NCBI RefSeq assembly: GCF_003028415.1
Contig: NZ_PYSV01000009.1
Coordinates: 1-64,000, forward strand
Source: Deinococcus arcticus
Lineage (GTDB): Bacteria > Deinococcota > Deinococci > Deinococcales > Deinococcaceae
Length of the DNA stretch: 64,000 nucleotides
Direction: 5' to 3'
The notes below the pieces were generated by a model. That model was not told where the DNA came from. It made no database searches and saw only the letters and a program-made list of their open reading frames with translations. Of the stretch, positions 1 to 8,813 are shown piece by piece (positions within the stretch are counted from its first letter, which is position 1; every line of letters starts with the position of its first letter). The position numbers were made by a program, and so were the translations under genes.

Positions 1-1
1 T

Positions 2-1081
<1,080 letters not shown>

Positions 1082-1116
1082 AGAGACTAGGAAGTGAAAG
1101 GCGCCGCGCCCCAGTT

Positions 1117-1262
1117 AAGGACGTTGCCCCTCACGGTGCGACTGTTCAGGAGAGCACCGAACAGTCTCCACGCCCGGTGCCACGTCCTTTTTTCGAGACT
1201 CGCGCTGCGGCGCAACTGTTCCAGCCCGCTCGGTTGATCGGGGGCTTGGCAGCGAGGGACCT
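1117..1262 (+). repeat. Family A structured repeat, copy A1
   Basis: About 145-bp element between convergent ftsH and mscS. Outer stem 1119-1130 with 1176-1187 (imperfect here), inner stem ACTGTTC 1141-1147 with GAACAGT 1159-1165, 11-nt loop containing GGAG (1149-1152) that can pair with CTCC (1166-1169), giving an H-type pseudoknot, then six T residues. A second hairpin follows at 1229-1256: CTCG, GTTGATC, loop GGGG, GCTTGGC, AG, CGAG. The same modules occur at 5266-5425 and 23168-23291. Outer stem plus T-run could also end ftsH transcription. Confidence 0.75.
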
Positions 1263-1362
1263 AGAGAGGGGCGCAGCGTGTTCTGGAAGGGCGCAGGCCA
1301 CCGCCGGAACAGAGTGACCGAAGTCAGCTGGAGTGGACCCTCAGTGCCCAGGCCCCTTGCCC

Positions 1363-2562
1363 TCAGCTATTCATGCCCTCCCCTTCTTCCGGATCACGGG
1401 TTTCGGCAGGCTTGACCGGGGCGTGGGTGCGGTCCTGGGCGGTGCGGGCGTCGCCCCGCAGGTCCTCGCGGGTCAGCTTGATTTCAATGGGGGCGCCGCC
1501 AAAGTTCAGGCTGCGCTGCGGAAAGGGAATCTCAATGTTCGCCTCGTCCATGGCAATCTTGATGCGGCGGTTAAACTCCCGGCCAATGGCGTACTGGCTC
1601 TTGGGCTGCACCTTGAACAGGGCGCGCAGGGTCACGCCGTCGGGCGCCAGTCGCGTCACCCCCTGAATCTCGGGGGCTTCCAGGAAAAAGCCCTTCCATT
1701 CCTCGGCCTCGTACAGTTCGGTGCTCACGGCTTCCAGCACGCGCAGGGCGTCGTCAATGTTGGCGTTGTAGGTCACGTCCACAGTGGCCACCACGCGCGA
1801 CCAGTCCTTGCTGCTCACACTGACGGTCAGAATCTGGCCGTTGGGCACGATATGCACCGTGCCGTCCAGGGCGCGCATGGCCGTCACGCGCAGGTTCACC
1901 CGCTCCACCGTTCCGGTGATCAGGCCGGTGTTGACCGTGATCACGTCGCCCACCCCATACTGATCCTCCAGCAGGATGAAAAAGCCGTTGAACACGTCCT
2001 TGATCAGGCTCTGGGCGCCGAAGCCCACCGCCAGCCCCAGCACCGAGACCCCCGCCAGCAGGCTGGTGGCGTTCACGCCCAGCGCCTGCAGCGCCGCAAT
2101 CAGGCCAATCACCACCACCACCACCCGCAGGGTGCTTTCCACCACGCCCTTGAGGGTCTGCACGCGCACCGTACGGCGGTTGAATTCCTCATCGGGGACA
2201 ATGCGGCCGGTCAGCGCGCCCACCAGATTCCAGGCGATCAGCACCAGGGCCAGCACCACCAGCAGTTGCCCGGCGGTGTGGCGAAACCCACTCGTGATTT
2301 CCCGGCCCAGCTCGAACAGCACCGGCACGCTGGGCAGGTACGCCACGAAGGTGGCCACCGCCAGCCAGCTCACGGTCACCAGCAGCAGCCAGATCCACTT
2401 CAGGGCCGGGCGCAACGAGGCCGGCACATGCGGTTCCAGCGCGCGCAGCAGCGTGCGCCCAAAGCGGTAGATGGCGTAGGCGGCCAGCGCGCTCAGCGCC
2501 AGCCCCAGCCACACCTGGGGTTTGGTGAGTTGAATGCTCAGTTCAGCCAGCATGACGACCAC
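1363..2562 (-). CDS. MscS-family small-conductance mechanosensitive channel
   Basis: 399 aa. The first ~150 residues hold several hydrophobic membrane segments. The conserved MscS pore and beta domain follows, with a Gly/Ala-rich pore helix (around residues 170-190, LAVGFGAQSLIKD-type) and then the usual GDVITV-type beta segment. The C-terminal ~60 residues are polar. Channels of this family release solutes through the inner membrane when membrane tension rises on osmotic downshift. The gene is monocistronic-looking and convergent with ftsH, with repeat A1 in the gap. Family assignment is firm; the exact subtype is not. Confidence 0.9.
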   Translation of the reverse strand: MVVMLAELSIQLTKPQVWLGLALSALAAYAIYRFGRTLLRALEPHVPASLRPALKWIWLLLVTVSWLAVATFVAYLPSVPVLFELGREITSGFRHTAGQLLVVLALVLIAWNLVGALTGRIVPDEEFNRRTVRVQTLKGVVESTLRVVVVVIGLIAALQALGVNATSLLAGVSVLGLAVGFGAQSLIKDVFNGFFILLEDQYGVGDVITVNTGLITGTVERVNLRVTAMRALDGTVHIVPNGQILTVSVSSKDWSRVVATVDVTYNANIDDALRVLEAVSTELYEAEEWKGFFLEAPEIQGVTRLAPDGVTLRALFKVQPKSQYAIGREFNRRIKIAMDEANIEIPFPQRSLNFGGAPIEIKLTREDLRGDARTAQDRTHAPVKPAETRDPEEGEGMNS

Positions 2563-2628
2563 CTTAATACGTGGTCCCCTGGTTGTATGAATGCCGGGGC
2601 GGCCCCTGACGCTGGCCGCCCCATACGG

Positions 2629-3663
2629 TCAGGGCGACACCTGCGCCATGGCCGCTTCCAGGCGCGGAATCAGCTCGGCTTCATGGGCGCGTTCAGCGCG
2701 CAGCAGGGCATTTTTCACCGCGCGGGCATCGGCGCTGCCGTGACCGATAAAAGTCAGGCCGCGCACGCCAATCAGCAGGCTGGCACCGTAGGTGCTGGGG
2801 TCCATGCGCTCGGCCAGGCCGCGCAGGGCGCCGCGCACCAGCAGGGCACCCAGCTTGGCCTTCACGGTGCTGGTCAGGGCCTCGCGCACCCAGCCAAACA
2901 GCACCTTGGCCTCGCCCTCGGCCAGTTTCAGCACCACGTTGCCGGTAAAACCGTCGGTTACCACGATGTCGGTGGTGTTGCGGAAGATGTCGCGGCCCTC
3001 CACGTTCCCGTGAAAGTGAATGCCCTGGCCGTGCAGGGCCCGCAGCAGCCCGTGGGCTTCCAGAACCAGGGCGCTGCCCTTGTGGTCTTCCTCGCCAATA
3101 GACAGCAGGCCCACCGTGGGCGCCTCGCGGCCCTCCACCACGCGCAGGTACACGGTGGCCAGCTGCGCCCACTGGGCGTAGTAACTGGCCTTCACATCGG
3201 CGTTGGCGCCCACGTCCAGCAGGGTGGTAAAGCCGCCCTGGGCCGGCAGGTGGGTGAGGATGGCGGGACGCTCCACCCCACGCACCCGCCCCAGGGTCAG
3301 CAGCGCCGAGGCCATGGTGGCGCCGCTGTGCCCCATGCTGACCGCCGCGCAGGCCCGGCCGTCCTTGACGAGGCGGGTGGCCACATTGATGCTGGCCCCG
3401 GTGCGCCGCCGCACATCGCTGGCGTGCTCCTCCATGCCAATCACGTCGCCTGCCTCCACGACCTCCAGGGGCAGGCTGCCGCTGCCCGGGTACTTGCCCA
3501 GTTCGGCGTGCAGTTTCACGCGGTCGCCCACCAGCAGCACCCCCACGCCGGCGCGGGCGGCCTGCACCGCGCCGTCCACGTTGGGCACCGGGCCGTGGTC
3601 GCCGCCCATGGCGTCCAGCGCCACCGGCAGGCGGCCGGGGACTTTAGCGGTCATCGGGGTCAC
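2629..3663 (-). CDS. plsX: Phosphate acyltransferase PlsX
   Basis: 344 aa, the usual length for PlsX, with the N-terminal ALDAMGGDHGP signature and a central glycine-rich core (SMGHSGATMA). It converts acyl-ACP to acyl-phosphate, the donor used by PlsY in the first step of phosphatidic acid synthesis at the cytosolic membrane face; plsY is at 34059 in this window. GTG at 3663 is the furthest start; ATG at 3654 is an equally good alternative. The start region overlaps the end of the upstream NYN gene by about 20 bases, so the two are probably translationally coupled. No fab genes are adjacent. Confidence 0.94.
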   Translation of the reverse strand: MTPMTAKVPGRLPVALDAMGGDHGPVPNVDGAVQAARAGVGVLLVGDRVKLHAELGKYPGSGSLPLEVVEAGDVIGMEEHASDVRRRTGASINVATRLVKDGRACAAVSMGHSGATMASALLTLGRVRGVERPAILTHLPAQGGFTTLLDVGANADVKASYYAQWAQLATVYLRVVEGREAPTVGLLSIGEEDHKGSALVLEAHGLLRALHGQGIHFHGNVEGRDIFRNTTDIVVTDGFTGNVVLKLAEGEAKVLFGWVREALTSTVKAKLGALLVRGALRGLAERMDPSTYGASLLIGVRGLTFIGHGSADARAVKNALLRAERAHEAELIPRLEAAMAQVSP

Positions 3664-4222
3664 TCAGCGCCGCCGAGGCGTAGAAGGGCCGGGGCTCGGC
3701 GCGCTGGCTGCTGGGCAGGCGGTAGCCGGGGCGCTCCACCTGCTCGCGGATGTCCTTGAAATCCACGTACTCGTCGGCGGCGTTGCGCAGCTCGGCGCTG
3801 GTCATCTCGGCAATGCAGGCCACCACCACGCGCTTGCCGCGGGCGCGCAGGGCCTCAACGGGTCGCTCGAAATCGCCGTCGCCGGTCAGCAGCACGGCGG
3901 TATCAAACCGGTCGCTGGTCAGCAGCAGGTCCGTCACGATCTCTATGTCCAGGCTGGCGCGGCGCGACACCTCGCCGCTGTCATCAGACACCTCGCGCAG
4001 CGGCCGGGTGCGCACGGTGTAGCCCATGTAGGTCAGGGCGTCGGTAAAGCGCTTTTGCTTGTCGTCCATAGGCACCGGCACGGCGGTGTAATAAAAGGCG
4101 TTGTGCAGCGTGCCCTGGGCTGCAAAGTAATCCAGGATCTTGCGGTGATCGAAATTCCAGCCCAGCCGCTTGGCGGCGGCGTACACATTGGCGCCATCAA
4201 TAAAAAGTGCAATACGTTCCAT
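3644..4222 (-). CDS. NYN-domain (LabA/DUF88-like) putative RNase
   Basis: 192 aa. The N-terminus matches the NYN/PIN-like fold: ALFIDGANVY at residues 5-14 carries the first catalytic Asp. Further Asp residues occur at SLDIEIVTDLL (about 90-100) and in LLTGDGDFERPVEAL (about 110-125), the typical acidic cluster of LabA/DUF88 proteins. These domains are metal-dependent nucleases on structured RNA in characterised relatives; no substrate is known here. An AGGAGA Shine-Dalgarno precedes ATG 4222. It overlaps plsX, which places RNA metabolism next to phospholipid synthesis in one transcript. Confidence 0.85.
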   Translation of the reverse strand: MERIALFIDGANVYAAAKRLGWNFDHRKILDYFAAQGTLHNAFYYTAVPVPMDDKQKRFTDALTYMGYTVRTRPLREVSDDSGEVSRRASLDIEIVTDLLLTSDRFDTAVLLTGDGDFERPVEALRARGKRVVVACIAEMTSAELRNAADEYVDFKDIREQVERPGYRLPSSQRAEPRPFYASAALSDPDDR

Positions 4223-4366
4223 TGGTCTGCTTCTCCTGTGCGGCCGGGCCGGTCGGTACGCTCAGCGCGCAACGCCCGCCGCTCGCGCGCTCAGGATACC
4301 TGATCGCGCCGCCGCGCCCGGGGCCCGGAGCACCGGATCATGCGCCGCCAGCGGCACAGGCACGCG

Positions 4367-4738
4367 TTACGGGTCCACCCCTGCGGGCTCCGGGGCCTCT
4401 GGACCGGGCCAGGGCTGCAGGGCGGGGCGCAGGGCCGGATCGTGCAGGGCCGCCCACACCTCGGCGCGCAGCCGCGCGAGGTCCACGCCCGCGTACCCAC
4501 CGGGCAGGGTCTGCAGATACCGCTCGGCCTTGAAGAAGTTGCGGTGCGCTGCGCTGCCGTGGTGCCAGCGCTTGTGCAGGGCGGCGGCCAGCAGAATCAG
4601 GGCCTGCAGAAAGGCGCGGTCCGGGCCACGGGCGGTCAGCCACGGCGCTTCCCAGGCTTCGTGGGCCTCCCACCAGTGCCCGGCGGCGAACAGGGCCGCG
4701 CCCCGTTCCAGGGCCGCGCGGAATGGAGGGTGCGACAT
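4367..4738 (-). CDS. DUF309 family protein
   Basis: 123 aa, small helical protein. It has the DUF309 hallmark near the N-terminus, in which the domain-defining His and Glu residues sit in HWWEAHEAWE (residues ~21-30), then a second helix with ALILLAAALHKRWHHG. Function of the family is unknown. A TAGGCT -10 box (4745-4750) sits 6 nt from the ATG with no room for a Shine-Dalgarno, so the message is probably leaderless. Stands alone between the NYN gene and trxA. Confidence 0.85.
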   Translation of the reverse strand: MSHPPFRAALERGAALFAAGHWWEAHEAWEAPWLTARGPDRAFLQALILLAAALHKRWHHGSAAHRNFFKAERYLQTLPGGYAGVDLARLRAEVWAALHDPALRPALQPWPGPEAPEPAGVDP

Positions 4739-4870
4739 GCCCCCAGCCTAGCGCCCCGGCGCTGCCTGGGGCCGCAATTGGGGCCCAGCTCACGGCGGTT
4801 AAACAACAGGTGAGCAGGGCGTCCATACGCGGCATATCCGCCGCTGTGGGCTCAGGCGTATAGTCGGAGC

Positions 4871-5203
4871 ATGAAGCCTGTGGAACTCACGGACAGCACC
4901 TTCAAGGACGAAATCGGTCAGGGCCTGACCCTGGTGGACTTCTGGGCCCCCTGGTGCGGTCCTTGCCGGATCATCGCCCCTGTCATTGAGGAACTGGCCA
5001 GCCAGTACGAGGGCCGGGTGAAGATTGCCAAACTGAACGTGGACGAGAACCCGGTCACCCAGGGCCAGTACCGCGTGATGAGCATCCCCACCCTGATTCT
5101 CTTCAAGGATGGTCAGCCGGTGGAAGGCGTGGTAGGCGCCCAGCCCAAGCGCGCCTTTGAAGCCCTGCTGGACAAACACAGCGCCGAGATCGCCAGCGCG
5201 TAA
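4871..5203 (+). CDS. trxA: Thioredoxin
   Basis: 110 aa, standard thioredoxin length. Active site WAPWCGPCR (WCGPC, residues ~28-32) preceded by LVDFWAPW, and the cis-proline loop (SIPTLILF, about residue 75). Cytosolic dithiol reductant for ribonucleotide reductase, methionine sulfoxide reductases and peroxidases. A TATAGT -10 box (4859-4864) lies 6 nt before ATG, so initiation is likely leaderless, although GGAG immediately upstream could also act as a weak ribosome site. Followed by a strong terminator and then repeat A2. Confidence 0.97.
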   Translation: MKPVELTDSTFKDEIGQGLTLVDFWAPWCGPCRIIAPVIEELASQYEGRVKIAKLNVDENPVTQGQYRVMSIPTLILFKDGQPVEGVVGAQPKRAFEALLDKHSAEIASA

Positions 5204-5218
5204 CCCCACACACGTACA

Positions 5219-5252
5219 GCCGCCCCGGGCTAGAGCGCCGGGGCGGCTTTGC
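5219..5252 (+). terminator. Intrinsic terminator of trxA
   Basis: Perfect 10-bp stem GCCGCCCCGG (5219-5228) with CCGGGGCGGC (5238-5247), 9-nt loop, then TTTGCT. Lies 16 nt after the thioredoxin stop. Confidence 0.85.
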
Positions 5253-5265
5253 TGTGGCTCAGTCG

Positions 5266-5425
5266 TTCGCTGTTGATCGGGGGCTTGGCAGCGAGGGACT
5301 TAAGGACGTTGCACCTCACGTTACGACTTTGCAGGAGAGCACCGCAAAGTCTCCACTCCCGGTGCAACGTCCTTTTTTCGAGACTTGCTTCGCTCGGTTG
5401 ATCGGGGGCTTGGCAGCGAGTGACT
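5266..5425 (+). repeat. Family A structured repeat, copy A2 (with duplicated hairpin module)
   Basis: Outer stem is perfect over 12 bp (5304-5315 with 5361-5372) and is followed by six T residues. Inner stem ACTTTGC 5326-5332 with GCAAAGT 5344-5350; loop GGAG 5334-5337 can pair with CTCC 5351-5354. The TTGAT-containing hairpin occurs both upstream (5266-5294) and downstream (5393-5420), as if two elements had fused. Compared with A1, both arms of the inner stem have changed together. Lies between convergent trxA and the alpha/beta hydrolase. Confidence 0.78.
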
Positions 5426-5970
5426 TAGAAGCGCACCACCTCGGGCGGGGTCCAGGCGTGCAGGACCTCGGAGAGCAGCACCTCGCCGTCGGGCCAGTCG
5501 CCGTGCCCGCTGGCCACGTTGAGGTGCCCCGCCTCGCCCGCCGACACCAGTTCGGCGCGGGCAAAAGACGCGTAAGGATCGTTCTCGCTGGCCACCACCA
5601 GGGCCGGGAAGGGCAGTGGGGCCAGCGGGACCGGCGCCAGGGCGGCCACGGCCGGGTACAGGGCCGCCGTCTCTGGAGCCTCGGCATCGGTGGGGGCCAC
5701 CAGCAGGGCGCCGCGCACCCGTTCGTTCCCGCCGGTCTGGGCAGCCCAGTGCACGATGGTCAGCACGCCGCAGGAGTGGCCCACCAGTATCAGGTCGCCG
5801 GGCGTGGCGTCAATAGTTGCCTGCAGCCGCGCAGCCCAGCCCTGGACTGTGGGATGGTCCGGGTCGTCCTGGCGCACGCGGGCGGCCCCAAACTGCTGCT
5901 GCCAGCGGGTCTGCCAGTGGTCCGGGCCGCTGTCACCCAGGCCGGGCACGATCACGAGGGTGGGCGTCAT
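5425..5970 (-). CDS. RBBP9/YdeN-family alpha/beta hydrolase
   Basis: 181 aa from ATG 5970, matching the ~180-190 aa length of the family (a longer in-frame start at 6087 would add 39 unrelated residues). Starts with TLVIVPGLGDSGPDHWQ, typical of RBBP9-like serine hydrolases; nucleophile elbow GHSCGV about residue 70; catalytic Asp in the SENDPYASF stretch near 120; His in SGHGDWP near 150. Substrate unknown; members are small cytosolic serine hydrolases. Convergent with trxA. Confidence 0.88.
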   Translation of the reverse strand: MTPTLVIVPGLGDSGPDHWQTRWQQQFGAARVRQDDPDHPTVQGWAARLQATIDATPGDLILVGHSCGVLTIVHWAAQTGGNERVRGALLVAPTDAEAPETAALYPAVAALAPVPLAPLPFPALVVASENDPYASFARAELVSAGEAGHLNVASGHGDWPDGEVLLSEVLHAWTPPEVVRF

Positions 5971-6214
5971 GTCCTTCAGGGTACGGCCTGCCGCTGGGGG
6001 GAGGCGCCTCACAGGTGCAGAGAGGCTGTCCTGGTTGCCGCTCCACTTCAACCGCACAAAACCCAACGCAGGCAGGGACAGCCACAACCACCCTCTTTAC
6101 AGGACGCCTCGGATGCCAAGGCAGATGCAGCAGGGCGCAGGGGTGCTTTTCTGTCGCCGGAGCCCCGTCGCTCCGCGAGTTCGCTCCCCCCTGGCCTTCG
6201 GCTCACCTGAACCC
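5971..6214. other. Gap upstream of the hydrolase: no gene or motif recognised
   Basis: 244 bases with no convincing reading frame, RNA gene or repeat. It must contain the promoter of the minus-strand hydrolase, but I see no clear -35/-10 pair. Base 6215 onwards is repeat family B. Confidence 0.5.
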
Positions 6215-6390
6215 CGTCTCATCCGAGTTCCGAAAAATTCCGGAACACATGACGGAATTGTTCCGACCAGAGGGACGCGCAGCGCGGCGGAGCAGGAAGG
6301 GAGACGGCTATCCGGGCATTGGACCGCCCCCAGCCCAAGGCGGGGAACAGCCCCCTTCTTCCCGGATGTTCCGGACATGGATGGCCGTCC
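6215..6390 (+). repeat. Family B repeat, copy B1
   Basis: Contains the family core: hairpin AATTCCG 6236-6242 with CGGAATT 6253-6259, then TTCCGACCAGAGGGA, then a GCGCAGCGCGGCGGAGCAG stretch, and a distal part (GGAACAGCCCCCTTCTTC) shared with copy B3. It abuts copy B2 in the opposite orientation at about 6388, so B1 and B2 form a ~330-bp imperfect inverted repeat. Confidence 0.7.
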
Positions 6391-6545
6391 GTATGAGACG
6401 GATTCCGTCCATTTCCGTCACATCCCGGAAAGAGCCGGATGTTCCTCCAATTCCCGGAAATCCGCATCTTTTCCTGCTCCCTCTGGTCGGAAAAGTTCCG
6501 CAACGTGTTACGGAACTTTTCGGAACCCGTATGAGACGGATTCCC
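6388..6545 (-). repeat. Family B repeat, copy B2 (inverted relative to B1)
   Basis: Reverse-oriented copy. Hairpin GTTCCG/CGGAAC near 6499-6523 has different arms from the AATTCCG/CGGAATT stem of B1 yet still pairs. The reverse complement of the core CCGACCAGAGGGA is present. Bounded on both sides by the direct repeat CGTATGAGACGGATTCC (about 6389 and 6527). Confidence 0.7.
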
Positions 6546-6708
6546 TCTGGAACGCCCACAGTCCGGAACAGAACCGGAGTGCTCACGCCACGCCCGGGGG
6601 GACGTGTTTTCCCCCCCTCGCGCTGCGCAGCCGCTCCCCGAATCCGCTCGAATGGAATCGTTTCTGCCAACGATAGGGTCGCAGTCCGTATCAGCCGACC
6701 AGCACAAC

Positions 6709-6735
6709 GGGCCGCGCTCCCGGGAAACGCGGCCC
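6709..6735 (-). terminator. Probable terminator after DUF503 gene
   Basis: Perfect 8-bp stem GGGCCGCG (6709-6716) with CGCGGCCC (6728-6735), 17 bases past the DUF503 stop on the minus strand; followed by GTTGTGCT, a weak T tract. Confidence 0.6.
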
Positions 6736-6751
6736 ACCCTGTCCTGGCCCC

Positions 6752-7093
<342 letters not shown>

Positions 7094-7098
7094 GGGGC

Positions 7099-7314
7099 CT
7101 AGAGCATGCCAGCCAGGAACCCCTGACGGCGCACGGCGCGCACAAGGTCCATGACGGTCAGCTGCGAGGGGTCGTAATGCACTTCAATCTGGCCTTCGTC
7201 CGGTGTGGCCTTGACCACCCCGGGCAGGGCGGCCAGGGCTTCGGAAACAGTGGTGCCGGCTTCGCGGCTCATGCCGCGCACGCCCAGCAGTACGCGGGTG
7301 GCTTTGTTCGTCAT
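7099..7314 (-). CDS. HMA-domain protein lacking the metal-binding cysteines
   Basis: 71 aa, the size of a CopZ-like chaperone, with the beta-alpha-beta-beta-alpha-beta layout of the HMA fold (VLLGVRGMS near residues 8-16, [13 protein letters not shown] at 27-39, [10 protein letters not shown] at 42-51). The metal loop, normally GMxCxxC, reads GMSREAG: both cysteines are absent and no cysteine exists in the protein. It therefore cannot bind copper by the classical site; a binding or structural role is possible. TATACT (7322-7327) sits 7 nt before ATG: leaderless start. First gene of an operon with DUF503. Confidence 0.8.
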   Translation of the reverse strand: MTNKATRVLLGVRGMSREAGTTVSEALAALPGVVKATPDEGQIEVHYDPSQLTVMDLVRAVRRQGFLAGML

Positions 7315-7377
7315 GCTGCCCAGTATACCGGCGCGAGGTCCGGCCCCAGATGCCCGAATGGGGGCAGCCCCGGCTGG

Positions 7378-7866
7378 CTAGCCCTGCCTGTCCAGCCGCT
7401 CACCGGGCGCCGTCTGGGCGCGGGTGCCCAGGTGGCAGACCGCGTACCTGCCCGTCACCACGGCTTCTTCCTGGGCGGCTGCCCCGGCCAGCGCGGGGGT
7501 CAGGGGAAAATGCACCTCGTACACGGCGGTGTCGTAGGCGCTTTTCACGGTGGCGTGCAGCAGGCCCCCGGCCACCTGGGCGTCGGCGCCGGGGCGCAGA
7601 GCCACGGTGCGCACCAGCACCACGGGCCGGTCGCCCTGCCACACCGACTGCGCCAGGACAAAGCCGTGCAGCTCGCCCCCCAGTTCGGCCACAAAGGAAT
7701 GCTCGCTGCGTTCGTAAAACTTCAGGGCCGCGAGGCTGGTGTGCAGGCGGCCGTCGCGTTCGCGCTCTGCCAGGGCGTCAAACGCCGGGTCCGCGCCGCG
7801 CTGCGCCTCCAGGTCCAGGGCCTGCAGGGCCTCGTAATCGTGCTCGGTGAAGGTGCGGTAACGCAT
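7378..7866 (-). CDS. DUF1999-like (GNAT-fold-like) protein
   Basis: 162 aa. Pattern RTFTEHDYEALQALDLEAQRG at the N-terminus and FVAELGGELHGFVLAQSVWQGDRPVVLVRTVAL in the middle resemble a GNAT-like N-acetyltransferase core, and the whole resembles DUF1999 proteins of Deinococcus-Thermus. No clear acetyl-CoA P-loop (Q/RxxGxG/A) is visible, so activity is doubtful. TAGCCT (7873-7878 on the minus strand) lies 6 nt before ATG, another leaderless start. Family call tentative; a real gene is likely. Confidence 0.72.
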   Translation of the reverse strand: MRYRTFTEHDYEALQALDLEAQRGADPAFDALAERERDGRLHTSLAALKFYERSEHSFVAELGGELHGFVLAQSVWQGDRPVVLVRTVALRPGADAQVAGGLLHATVKSAYDTAVYEVHFPLTPALAGAAAQEEAVVTGRYAVCHLGTRAQTAPGERLDRQG

Positions 7867-7895
7867 GGCCCCAGGCTAGGGCATGGCTGTGGACC

Positions 7896-8810
7896 CTAGG
7901 GTGTGGGCCGTGTGGCCGCGCCCGCCGCCTGCACCTCGGCCCACAGGGGCATGGCCGCCTGCGCGCCGCGCCGGGTGCAGGTCAGGGCGGCCGCCACGCC
8001 CGCCCAGTGCAGCGCCTGGGAGAGTGAATCACCGCGACTCAGCCGGGCGGCCAGCACCCCGCAGAAGGTGTCGCCCGCCCCGGTGGTGTCGGCCACGGTG
8101 ACCGGATGCGCGGGCAGCGCGTGGGTCGCCCTGGCCGTCACGGTCACGCTGCCCCGCGCGCCCAGGGTCACGGTCACCGCTTCCGGCCCCCGGGCCAGCA
8201 GGGCGCGGGCCTGCCCGGCCACCTCTGCTCCACCACCAGCCCCGGCCCCGGCCAGCGCCGCCAGTTCATGTTCATTCACGATGAGGTGGTGGGTGCAGGC
8301 CAGCAGTTCGGGCGCAGTGTCGCGGCTGGGCGCGGCATTGAGCAGCACCTGCCGCCCCGCCGCGCGGGCCCGCTGGGCCGCTGCCAGGGTGACCGCCGGG
8401 GGCAGTTCCTGTTGCAGCAGCAGGTGGGTGTGGGGGCCCAGGTCGGCCGGCAGGTCACCGGGCGTGACCCCGGCGTTGGCGCCGCCGGCCACCGTGATGG
8501 CGTTTTCACCCCCGGCCGCCACTGTGATCAGGGCCACGCCGGTGGGGCCGGACGCCGCGCGCACGCTGTCCAGCTTCACCCCGGCCGCCCGCAGCAGTTG
8601 CAGGGCCTGGGGGGCAAACGTGTCCTGCCCCACCGCGCCCACCAGGGCCACGGCGGCCCCGGCCCGCGCCGCTGCCAGCGCCTGATTGGCGCCCTTGCCA
8701 CCCGGCGAGACGTGCAGCTCTGAACCCAGCACCGTCTCGCCGGGAGCCGGAATACGCGGGGCCGCCACCGTCAGGTCCACGTTCAGGCTGCCCACCACCA
8801 GCACGCCCAC
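7896..8810 (-). CDS. rbsK: Ribokinase (PfkB family sugar kinase)
   Basis: 304 aa. N-terminal VVGSLNVDL and the PfkB signature 1 region with SPGGKGANQALAAARAG (residues ~36-52); C-terminal signature DTTGAGDTFCGVLAARLS with the catalytic Asp (about residue 255). Phosphorylates ribose to ribose-5-phosphate; a related sugar cannot be excluded from sequence alone. GTG start at 8810, 3 nt after the stop of the upstream deaminase, so both are in one operon, suggesting use in nucleoside/ribose salvage. No ribose transporter is adjacent. Confidence 0.9.
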   Translation of the reverse strand: MGVLVVGSLNVDLTVAAPRIPAPGETVLGSELHVSPGGKGANQALAAARAGAAVALVGAVGQDTFAPQALQLLRAAGVKLDSVRAASGPTGVALITVAAGGENAITVAGGANAGVTPGDLPADLGPHTHLLLQQELPPAVTLAAAQRARAAGRQVLLNAAPSRDTAPELLACTHHLIVNEHELAALAGAGAGGGAEVAGQARALLARGPEAVTVTLGARGSVTVTARATHALPAHPVTVADTTGAGDTFCGVLAARLSRGDSLSQALHWAGVAAALTCTRRGAQAAMPLWAEVQAAGAATRPTP

Positions 8811-8813
8811 GCC

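Noticed and set aside
1333..3759. 808-aa plus-strand frame opposite mscS and plsX
   Set aside because: His/Gln-rich shadow typical of GC-rich DNA; mscS and plsX on the other strand have clear family motifs.
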